Assembly: GCA_030248065.1 (NCBI GenBank)
Contig: JASAMV010006988.1
Location: 1-31,424, forward strand
Origin: Rhynchonema sp. JSB1_4
Taxonomy: Eukaryota > Nematoda > Chromadorea > Monhysterida > Xyalidae
Length of the DNA: 31,424 nucleotides
Reading direction: 5' to 3'
Shown here: piece by piece, positions 24,201 through 31,424 of the stretch
Layout: the number at the start of each line of letters is the position of its first letter
How positions within the stretch are numbered: the first letter of the stretch is position 1
Translations under genes and position numbers: made by a program
Notes under the pieces: generated by a model
Database searches by the model: none
What the model was told of the DNA's origin: nothing
The model's input: only the letters and a program-made list of their open reading frames with translations

Positions 24201-27200
24201 GCACCGCCGATGCCCTGGGTGCACACACGAACTGGTTAGTGGTGTTTGGACAAGCGCTTTTTTGAAGTACCGGTGCATGTGCACACTTTTCCCCACATTG
24301 CACAGTGAAAAAAATATGAGAACACAGAAAAGCTTGTGCGAGTGGCAACGGCACTGAGATGTCTTGGGCGACTGGCACTGGCACTGACGTGTCTTGGGTT
24401 CAGCAGTGACTGACAATGAGTGTATTTTGTTTGTATAGAGGCCGCTTTGCTGCTGGTTGATGCCAATGGATTACATCCCAGGTGGCTACTACACCCGTCA
24501 GTCATTGCTGGTGCGCACCGGTGCACATGCGGCAGGCGCGTACCGTAAATGGATGGGGCCGTCGATCATCGAATCGCGTATTCACTCCAACCGCCAGTTG
24601 TTGGCCATCTACGATTCGCTGAATCAATTGGGCTCGATCGCATGGCGAGTGAACAGGTCGATGCTCGACACACAGATCGAAGCGTTCAACGCCATCAGTG
24701 CTCGACACCCGACAACGGCGCAGTTGCACATACATCGTGTTAAACATCGCATCAAAATGCCGGAGGTACGACTGTTGTTATCGATAGTGACTTGTACTGT
24801 GATGAGTTGTGGTATCACGATGGATGACGTCGAACTGAGTGAGCGGTCCAGCCCTGTCTTACCCTGGTTCAATGACTTTTCGTGTCAAGCATGTTTCGAG
24901 ATTAACTGATGCCAATGATTTCGACCAGCGTAAGAGTTGTCGCCAGACCACAAATTTCTACGCTGGTCAAAATTAGCGGCATCAGTAAATCTCAAAATAT
25001 ATTTGATACAAAAAAGTGACATGATGAAGGCCAGACAAGATCGGAGCGCTCGCTCGCCAAGTTTGATATCGCCCCTATGATAAGAAAACTGCGGTGTGGT
25101 CGATTTTGTGTGTTGAGCCGATACGTATGTATGTGATGTTGCAGCCATCGACGTTCTACGCCGGTTGGACATCACTGGACACGCCAACAGTGCCGGCCGC
25201 CAGAGAACGGGGGGACGATGGTGTGGTCGATCAGCGAACATTGAATCGACAATTCAGACAGTGGTACAAACAACGCGAACTGGCACGACAGTTGGAGTAC
25301 GACAAACACGGACTGTGGGCGACGGTGCGTAACACAACACATAACCCGCAACCTGCTATCCTTCAACAAATATGCATAACTTGCACCCCATTTTCTGTGA
25401 TCAAAGAATTCGGCTGCCGTCACCACCGTTGCTGGTGAACGTAGTTGGTGATGTTGTTGTTGTTGTTGCAGGTGCTCTATCGTCTGTCGGTCGCGTCGCA
25501 TTTGCGCGATCACAAACTCTGGCTGCCGCACAACATGGACTTCCGCGGTCGTGTGTACCCGATATCGCCCTATCTCAATCACATGGGCGACGATCTTTCG
25601 CGATCGCTGCTCCAGTTCGCCATCGGCATGTTTTCATCGATTTATTTTTGGTGACAATGTTTTGTAAAATAATTTATTCCAAGAAAATTAGTCGCACTTT
25701 GCACAACGGCATGTCTTTTAGCCAATTTTCGTTCGACGTAAACGATTCGCTCGGAATAAGTTACTGATTTTTCAAACGGCACTTCACATACAGGGCTCTG
25801 GGTGATATTTTCGAAACGGTGTAAAGGTCAGTTGGGCGTAAAGGTCGGTGTAAAGCTCGGTCGAAAGCTCGGTCGGCGTAGCTCGGTGTAAACGTGAAAC
25901 ATTGCCTGTTATTAACGTGGAATGTTTCAAGTTAACACCGAGGTCTATCACACTGAGCTGTCGACCGAGCTTTCCACCGATCTTTACGCCCAACTGACCT
26001 TTACACCGTTTCGAAAATATCACCCTCTGCATGCAACTCGTTCCAAATCTTGTCTAAAATTTGTTTGAATTTGTCTAAAAAGTACAGACTGTTGATCCGT
26101 CCAACACTTATCCCAGATTGTCAATATTACCCGTCTCCTCAACTGTTCGCCATGCAGGCAAACCCCTCGGTGCCGATGGTCTGTACTGGTTGAAGCAACA
26201 TCTGGTCAACCTGACAGGCACAATGAAAAGGTCGACCGTTGCTGAACGTCTCGAATTTGCTGATCAATCCATGTCGGCCATCATGGACTCGGCCGACTAT
26301 CCGTTTACTGGCGATTTACATGTATAATACGATTGTCGTTGGCGCATTATTTTTTTACAATATTTGTGATTTACATTTTCCTGGTGTAATAATAATAATA
26401 TCGGCGGGCCAGAGTGTCGTGATGACGTCTCTATGCGCTTGATGTCGAAATGATGGATCGACTATTGCGCTAAGCCCATTTTCCTGGTGTTGCAGAACAA
26501 ATTCTGGGTGAACTCAGACGAGCCGTGGCAGACGCTGGCCGTGTGCAAAGAGATAACGAATGCGGTGCGGTGAGTGACGCATTGATGGAAACCCTAATTG
26601 CAATCAGAAAGATAGAATAAAACTTTCGATCACTTCGTTTACAGCAGTGCCGATGCATGTGCTTACATATCGCACCTGCCCGTGCACCAAGATGGGTCGT
26701 GCAACGGCTACCAGCACTACGCGGCGCTGGGCCGGGACGTCGATGGTGCGTTCAGTGTCAATCTCACGGCATCCGATCGACCGCAGGATGTGTATGAAGA
26801 GATCAGGCAGATGTGGGTGGTGGTGTGTTTCGCAGTTTTGTGTTTGTCGAGTGATTTGTGTCAGAACGAAACACAATGAAGCTGTGCTGTTTGCTCTGAT
26901 ATCATGGTCGGGTGGCAGGTGCTTCGATTTTTCATGTAAACACATTCCAGTGTTTTCTTTCTAAGAATTTCAAAAACAATCTGGGTCGGTTTGACCAGCG
27001 CAAAAAATTCTTGGAGCATTTTACGCTGGTCGAATTCTCATTTCTCAAGCAATTACCGAATCAAAGATTATCTGGGCTCACCTGACGTTTGATGCAAACA
27101 AATTGCAATCCTAATTGTGCCCGCACCGCCATGTTTAGCGTGCAAAAGTACGTGGAGCGCGACCTGGCCATCACCGACCGGCAAGTGCGCGCCGAACGTG

Positions 27201-28603
27201 CGGCTCCGTTTGTGACGCGCAAAATGGTGAAACGACCCGTCATGACCATTGTCTATGGCGTGACCAGATATGGCGCTCGCAATCAGGTACAAACAGAGAC
27301 AACAGTTGCAAGAAAGTGATGAAGGCCCAGTGATAGCAACATTGTGTTCGCACTCGCAGGTGGCGCAAGTTGTCAAGGAACAGTTGGAGTCGACCGGCCA
27401 GACAATGTCGTCGAGCGAGGTGATGAAGACGAGTCAATATCTGGCGAATTTGGTGTTGGACGCCGTCAGTGAATCGTTCGCTGCCAGTCGGTTGGTGTTT
27501 ATTGGGAGTGACTGACTTCGTCATATATACCATGTGTCGAAAATATGCGACCTGCCGCGGTCACCGAGCCAGACCCTTTGTCCTTGCAGCCGTATCATGC
27601 AATGGTTCCTGCAATGCACCGATCACATCACTGGCAAACACGTCCAACGTTCAGTGCAATGGGTGACGCCACTCGGTCTGCCTGTCTACCAGCCGTATCT
27701 GTCCTTGAGGGAAATACAGCTGCCCGTCGATTATGCCATCGGTTAGTGCTTGAACGTGTCAGTACTACATAGTTGTTGTCCACAACCTGCCAGTGGCAGT
27801 GCGTCTACACCTGAGTCCCTGGCCAAGAAGTGTCAATCGAGACCAGAGACTCGTGTTTTGCAATTGCAGATGGTGTTGAGCCGCACATGCGCATCGAGCT
27901 GCCATTGACGGTGAAACAAAAGCACGCGATGCCGCCCAACTACGTGCACTCACTCGACAGCACGCACATGATGTTGACGTCGTTGCACTGTCAACATCAA
28001 GGCATCACTTTCGCATCCGTTAGTGACCGCCGTATTGAGCAGTTCAGCCGGGTATCCGTAGGTCCAAAGCCGAGGTGTATCGCCCTGGGGCTGAACTGAA
28101 TGGCAACTCAGGCCTGAGACGATACAAATAGGAATTCGGCTGTGCTGCTCTGTTGTTTCAACTTGTCTTGCTCGACCAATTGCGAGTGCCAGCTGTGCAG
28201 GTGCATGACTGTTTCTGGACGCACGCGTGTGACGTGCCTCTCATGAATCGTATCACGCGACAACAATTCGTCGCGCTGCACAAACTGCCCTTGTTGGAAC
28301 GGTTGAGGAGCGAATTTGTGCGCAACTACATCGACACCGATGTGTTCAGGAATCAGGTGGTCGGCATGTTCCTGTTAGGGTTGCCGTGGCATTTTTCGTA
28401 TTTAGCTGCTCTGGGGTGGGGCAGCCGCCGAAAAATTTCAATCTTGCTTATCGGGGCCATTACCAGTGCATAAATGGTTTCTGTTTGGTTGCCAGGTGTC
28501 ACCGGCGGTGCAGAAACGAATCCGCTCAGCGATCGACGACTTGCCGACCACTGGCCGATTCGATATCGATCAAGTGCTCGACTCGAAATATTTCTTCAGC
28601 TAA
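18249..28603 (+). CDS. POLRMT: Mitochondrial RNA polymerase (T7-like), ~26 exons
   Basis: Single-subunit DNA-directed RNA polymerase that transcribes mitochondrial DNA and makes replication primers. Exons: tentative 18249-18343, 18571-18838, 19116-19267; then 20278-20413, 20668-20838, 21281-21425, 22095-22582, 22714-22841, 22902-23004, 23071-23202, 23384-23458, 23617-23717, 23784-23937, 24021-24234, 24482-24765, 25145-25324, 25472-25625, 26158-26321, 26496-26569, 26645-26812, 27139-27286, 27360-27490, 27590-27741, 27870-28018, 28201-28356, 28496-28603. Phases agree throughout, giving 1409 residues (human 1230). Catalytic landmarks: [12 protein letters not shown] in exon 25472; [12 protein letters not shown] with metal-binding Asp at about residue 1089 (26691-26693); [14 protein letters not shown] with Lys1160 and Tyr1168 spaced as T7 Lys631/Tyr639; VHDCFWTHA with second Asp at about 1325 (28207-28209); C-terminus KYFFS. 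The Arg/Thr/Ser-rich start suits a mitochondrial presequence. Exon 22095-22582 may hide an intron. The N-terminal ~400 residues are not conserved enough to verify. Confidence 0.95.
19808..20190. mobile_element. MITE with TATACTTGCG termini, exact 8-bp TSD
   Basis: The termini are TATACTTGCG (19808) and CGCAAGTATA (ending 20190). The flanks TTCTAACC at 19800-19807 and 20191-20198 are identical. The arms are rich in GGAAAAAAACGGTTTTTTTTCC, which can form strong hairpins. The middle includes ACCGATTTACATTGGTTTTG. An older inverted copy is at 1013-1293. The 8-bp duplication fits hAT, though P and Merlin elements also make 8-bp duplications. It sits in a POLRMT intron (19268-20277). Confidence 0.85.
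20856..21222. mobile_element. hAT-like MITE, 15-bp TIRs, 7/8 TSD
   Basis: The left TIR is CAATGTAGTTCCTGG (20856-20870). The right TIR, CCAGGAACTACACTG (21208-21222), is its complement with one mismatch. The flanks are CGGGCAAG (20848-20855) and TGGGCAAG (21223-21230). The arms are C/G-rich (CCTGTTCCCCC, CCTATTCCCC). The interior has GGCCTAAAATGGGCATTTTTAGG, like the other members of this superfamily in the window. It starts 17 nt after the donor of exon 20668-20838. Confidence 0.85.
21640..22043. mobile_element. hAT-like MITE, exact 8-bp TSD
   Basis: The left terminus is CAGTGTGGTGGC (21640). The right, GCCACTACAGTG (ending 22043), is its complement with two mismatches. The flanks ATTGTCAC at 21632-21639 and 22044-22051 are identical. 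Subterminal CTCGAGATACC/CCCAAGATACC motifs recur at both ends. The interior parallels 1-352. It lies in the POLRMT intron before exon 22095, ending about 50 nt upstream of that exon. Confidence 0.9.
24898..24993. repeat. Short foldback repeat with GACCAGCGTA core
   Basis: The arms 24898-24934 and 24957-24993 are imperfect inverted repeats (GAGATTAACTGATGCC... and ...GGCATCAGTAAATCTC), with TTCGACCAGCGTA against TACGCTGGTCAAA near the loop. In the POLRMT intron 24766-25144. It shares its core with 26991-27033. Confidence 0.6.
25626..26157 (+). other. Probable GC-AG intron of POLRMT
   Basis: The exon ends LLQFAI plus one base G at 25625, followed by GCATGT. The intron ends CATGCAG at 26157 and the next exon starts GC-AAA-CCC, giving FAIG-KPLG. 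This aligns with the family motif without a gap. The nearby GT (GTTTTC at 25630) leaves the wrong phase. The intron contains the palindrome 25791-26029. Confidence 0.7.
25791..26029. mobile_element. Near full-length palindromic foldback element
   Basis: GGGTGATATTTTCGAAACGG at 25800 and the complement CCGTTTCGAAAATATCACCC ending at 26026 begin arms of about 65 nt. The arms match almost perfectly (GTGTAAAGGTCAGTTGGGCG on both). The centre is also palindromic (CGGTGTAAACGTGAAACATT against AATGTTTCAAGTTAACACCG). The repeated unit GTAAAG(C/G)TCGGT occurs several times. The outer ends read CAGGGCTCTGGGTG and CACCCTCTG. No clean target duplication was found. Confidence 0.75.
26991..27033. repeat. 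Second GACCAGCG foldback
   Basis: TTGACCAGCGCAAAA (26991-27005) pairs with TTTTACGCTGGTCGA (27019-27033) with few mismatches. It shares the GACCAGCG(T/C)A core with 24898-24993. In the POLRMT intron 26813-27138. Confidence 0.5.
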
Positions 28604-28698
28604 TCAATGTTGATTGACTTATGTGACATTGATCTGGTCATATTCGCGCTGCATTCTCTGTGTCATTCATGTCTTTGTGCCTTATCAGAAACTTATGC

Positions 28699-28704
28699 AA
28701 TAAA
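28699..28704 (+). promoter_or_regulatory. POLRMT polyadenylation signal
   Basis: AATAAA lies 96 nt after the TAA stop at 28601-28603, in an otherwise non-coding stretch. The distance and strand fit the POLRMT 3' end. Confidence 0.7.
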
Positions 28705-28751
28705 GACGGCTACCTCTTCCGATTGTTGCTAGTGTTCTGCGTGGCCCCTGT

Positions 28752-29089
28752 GTATAGTCCATCCAAACACTCATGAGACACGGCCAGATCCAATAATGTT
28801 CCGATTCCACGTATTTCGAAAACGAAAGAAAGAGAACCGCAAGCATTTGATAAAAAGCTGCTCTGCACTTCGGTGCGTAAATTCTCTTTGACTCGCAAAA
28901 CATTTGTGCGTTGAACAAACGTTGCTGTTCGCGCAAACACGCAACAAATTGAGGTCAGCCAGGTGGAACTTGCCATCATCTTTCTCGGCCCTTTCTTTTG
29001 TTTTCGAAACACGTGCAACCGGAGCATTATTGGATCTAGCTAAGCAAGCTTTAAAAAAAGTGTCTCATGAGCTCGTGGGTGGACTATAC
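28752..29089. repeat. Long imperfect inverted repeat
   Basis: The left arm, 28752 to about 28831, starts GTATAGTCCATCCA. The right arm, about 28991-29089, ends TGGGTGGACTATAC. The arms share TCATGAGACA, AGATCCAATAATG and ACGTRTTTCGAAAAC in inverted order at roughly 75-80 percent. The right arm has an extra block near 29041-29060. The ends TA-TAGTCC / GGACTA-TA would suit a TA-target element. Non-coding, between convergent genes. Confidence 0.65.
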
Positions 29090-29129
29090 GTATTTGTGCA
29101 CATACCAGTCGATAAGCTTGCCAGTCAAT

Positions 29130-29135
29130 TTTAAT
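29130..29135 (-). promoter_or_regulatory. Possible variant poly(A) signal
   Basis: ATTAAA on the minus strand, about 130 nt after the stop of the RS-tail gene. Only a weak candidate, because no AATAAA is present on that strand between the stop and the POLRMT 3' region. Confidence 0.25.
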
Positions 29136-29265
29136 GATCACAAGTTTCTGGGCGTTTGATCACAGAATATCACAGTGTTTGTTGGTGTATAGTTGCTGCT
29201 ATTTGAGCAGAGTTTTTAGCACGATTTCAGATCATAATTGCGTTGTTTTCTCATTTGTACTTTGT

Positions 29266-31424
29266 TCACCGTTTTTGTCTGCTTGACTTTGATCGACGTG
29301 AGCTCGACTTGGTCGTTGATCGGCTGCTGCTTTTTCGTGAGCGCGACCTTTTCGACACCGATGTTTTCGGTGATTTCGACGTTGATTTTTGACGCGACGC
29401 CGACCGACCAACCCGCGGCGGACTGTCGACCACATCGGCCATTTGTGGCCAGCGATCGACGGCCGATCGGTGCCTGCCAGACAGACTGCGAGATCGCCAG
29501 TTCGTTTGTCCCCACCAACGAATGCCCAGCGACGGGGCGCTTTGCTGAAAGGACGTTCAAGATGTCGGGGGTACCCGACGGCCGACATCTGGAAGTAGCC
29601 GACATCCAAGAAAGAAGGCCCACACCCGACAGTTCTGAAGAAATCGGACACCCGAGATGAGGTCTAGTTTTTTTTAACCAAACACAAAAATTTTGCTCAT
29701 TTTAATGCAATTTGTGGCTCAATTTACTGAATTCAAGGTTTTTCAATCGAAATGAACACCAAAATGTTATATTCTGCGTCTTCACAAACATTTGGTTCAA
29801 AGAAACTTTCTCTCAAAATTCTTGTCTCAGCAAAACTGATGTTTTGAACCGTAAGTGTCGGGTTCCAAAAAACCGACATCTGGGGGCACCCGACATTGCT
29901 CCAATCCCAGTTCTCACCGGGGTCGTGATAATAAACTCTTAGCATAAACCTGTTTAGTCGCCACAGCCCGATCGCGAGTGAGGAGTGTTTGTGTGCCCAA
30001 TTGATCGTAGAGTCGATGGTCGAGCGACGTAGCGGTCAGATGTCGTTGTCTCCACTCATAGGTCGGATCGTCCCAACCAGATTGCCGTAGATATATACAG
30101 ACAAAACGTCGAAATACAATCAGCATGAACAGATCTTTGAGTAAATCTCCCGCAGGCGAAAAAAGTGGCGCCTTTTATTCGCCACGAATATTGAGCGAGA
30201 TGATAGGCGAGCACGACGTTCTCGAATCGTTGGCGAAATTCGTTGTCGCGACATCGACCGGCGATCGTGAACTCGGTCGCTGTGTACACCTGAATGTGTA
30301 TGAATGACGATGACCTGGTGCACCGCGTGCTCTTCAGCAACTCGACAAAGGGCTACATGTAGTTGGTGCATAATTTGTGGGAGCATATGGGTACTGAAAC
30401 ATCACCGAACCTGATCGATGATGAACATGTTTGGATATCGGACAGTGTCGATGTCTGCGAGTACACATTCACCGGACTCACGGTTGGCAGCTGTGAACAC
30501 AAAATGCATCATGGCAGATTAGAATCACGTCTGTGAAGCAGAAACCAAAACGAACGTCAAAGATCGGTCAAGTGATACACAGCTGTGTATTATTTACGAC
30601 CAACATGTTTCAGCTGTGCCCCCTTCATCGAGAATCCAACCCAACATTTGCTGTTGTCATCGTTCGAATCGCTAATTTGATTGGTGGTTGACGTGTCAGT
30701 GTGATTGTGTGGCAAGTTGAACTGCATTGTTGTATGTAATAGTGCACTGGATGCGGTCATTTTAGAATGTAATGCAATGTTGTATGTAGGTCAACTTTCT
30801 TATTGCCAAAATCCGCACGACGATACACCGGTCCAGCTTTGTTTCAGTTTGGCCTGGATGAAAAGGAAAGCTTGCCGCACTATTTTTCTTCAACTGTAGG
30901 TTATGGCTTTCTAGGTGCCACGCAAAATTTTGATCGTTTATGCAAAACAGTATGAGCTTCGATTCATGGCACACACACATGGGATCGGGTGGAAGAACAT
31001 GCCCAACTAACCAATAATGTCGGTTGCATTTCAGCGCATTGACGTTCCAGCGGGCCGACTGCCTTCAAATCCAAGCACAACAGTCGATTGGGCTTTTGCT
31101 GTGATGCTGAAAATCAGGCCCAATGTGCGTTGGTGGTCATCGATTAGCGCGTGGTGGCTCACGCAACGTAAGCGATAGATAATAGAGATTTGCTGATGCC
31201 CCCAAACTTCGGCCAACATGATACTGTCTGGGAGACTGATAAAAACAGGGAGCATCCAAAATTGAAGAAATGCCGTTAATCAAACAATCAGTAACTACGG
31301 TCAATTACGAAACACTTGCCGAGTCTGTTTGTCTCCAGAAAACAATTGAACGGTCGGAAAGCGGCTGAATCGAGATGGCAGACGGGCGTCATGTCCAAAC
31401 CGTATACGTCCTGCCAAATTTGGT
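29266..31424 (-). CDS. 3' part of gene with RS-rich C-terminus, unknown
   Basis: Read leftward from the window edge. Likely exons: 31424-31316 (partial, IWQDVYGLDMTPVCHL...; tentative), one or more uncertain exons at about 30500-31300, then 30490-30411 (ANRESGECVLADIDTVRYPN...), 30352-29950 (PFVELLKSTRC... to ...RDRAVATKQ) and 29544-29266 (QSAPSLGIRWWGQ... to the stop). Introns 30353-30410 (58 nt) and 29545-29949 are GT-AG, and phase 0 on both sides. The last exon, 92 codons plus stop, ends in a Ser/Arg/Lys-rich tail (KRSRSRKSSSRSTTKSSSRR), typical of nuclear RNA-processing proteins. Exon 30352-29950 is 403 nt, one base too many. The reading frame shifts at the six-base homopolymer 30159-30164, so the gene is either mis-sequenced or broken. 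The body contains FRQRFENVVLAYHLAQYSW and GWDDPTYEWRQRHL. I cannot name the family. Part of the plus strand is also open here, which lowers certainty. Confidence 0.5.
29558..29908. mobile_element. Second copy of the CCCGACA-arm MITE
   Basis: The core 29690-29860 matches 12530-12715 (for example ATTCTGCGTCTTC, ACATTTGGTTC, TCTCTCAAAATTCTT, AACCGTAAGTGTCGG). The arms carry fewer CCCGACATC units than the first copy. The right end CTCCAATCCCA (29898-29908) is a decayed CTCTAACCCTA. The left end is unclear, and no target duplication survives. It fills most of the last intron of the RS-tail gene. Confidence 0.75.

Noticed and set aside
24433..24480. Extra POLRMT exon reading [13 protein letters not shown]
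   Set aside because: Skipping it joins RTG to GYYTRQ, which matches the family spacing. Including it adds residues and shifts the frame.
28710..29134. Opposed open frames in the inverted repeat as duplicated genes
   Set aside because: Differences between the arms fall often at second codon positions, and no splice or start context supports a gene.
30125..30307. Plus-strand 60-codon frame starting MNRSLSKSPAG
   Set aside because: It overlaps the minus-strand exon, which has better splice sites, phases and aromatic content. Kept as a caution, not as a gene.

Overview
The window is intron-rich eukaryotic nuclear DNA from an animal, most likely a nematode. Two long housekeeping genes can be followed exon by exon. 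Their proteins are animal-like, and the clathrin resembles the Caenorhabditis protein as I remember it, including its C-terminal region. No database was searched. The intron density (39 introns in a 5.06 kb clathrin CDS, shortest 56 nt) is high for a nematode, so the exact lineage is left open.

Layout. 1-352: right part of a hAT-like MITE cut by the window edge. 683-13938 (+): complete clathrin heavy chain, 40 exons, 1687 residues, in one unbroken frame. 13939-16250: mostly non-coding, with weak signs of a small minus-strand gene at 15576-15981. 16251-16819 (-): two-exon gene for a small secreted basic helical protein of 151 residues, not recognised. 16820-18248: intergenic, with a T-rich tract and a nested pair of MITEs. 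18249-28603 (+): mitochondrial RNA polymerase (single-subunit, T7-like), about 26 exons and 1409 residues. The catalytic half is certain and the N-terminal exons tentative. 28604-29265: polyadenylation signal and a long inverted repeat. 29266-31424 (-): 3' part of an unrecognised gene ending in an arginine/serine-rich tail, with an apparent one-base frame shift in an A/T homopolymer.

The main non-genic content is non-autonomous DNA transposons, nearly all in introns or between genes. Four full elements are framed by 8-bp target-site duplications, three exact and one 7/8 (12352-12840, 19808-20190, 20856-21222, 21640-22043). A fifth with an exact 8-bp duplication (17600-18064) carries a nested TA-flanked element. 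None encodes a transposase, so an autonomous partner must lie elsewhere. Two introns appear to use GC-AG splice sites (931-1343 and 25626-26157).

The genes do not form a pathway: clathrin acts in vesicle coats and POLRMT transcribes mitochondrial DNA. I see no new multi-gene system. The unusual material is the dense set of related MITE families, with terminal-motif turnover and nesting, plus two unrecognised minus-strand genes.
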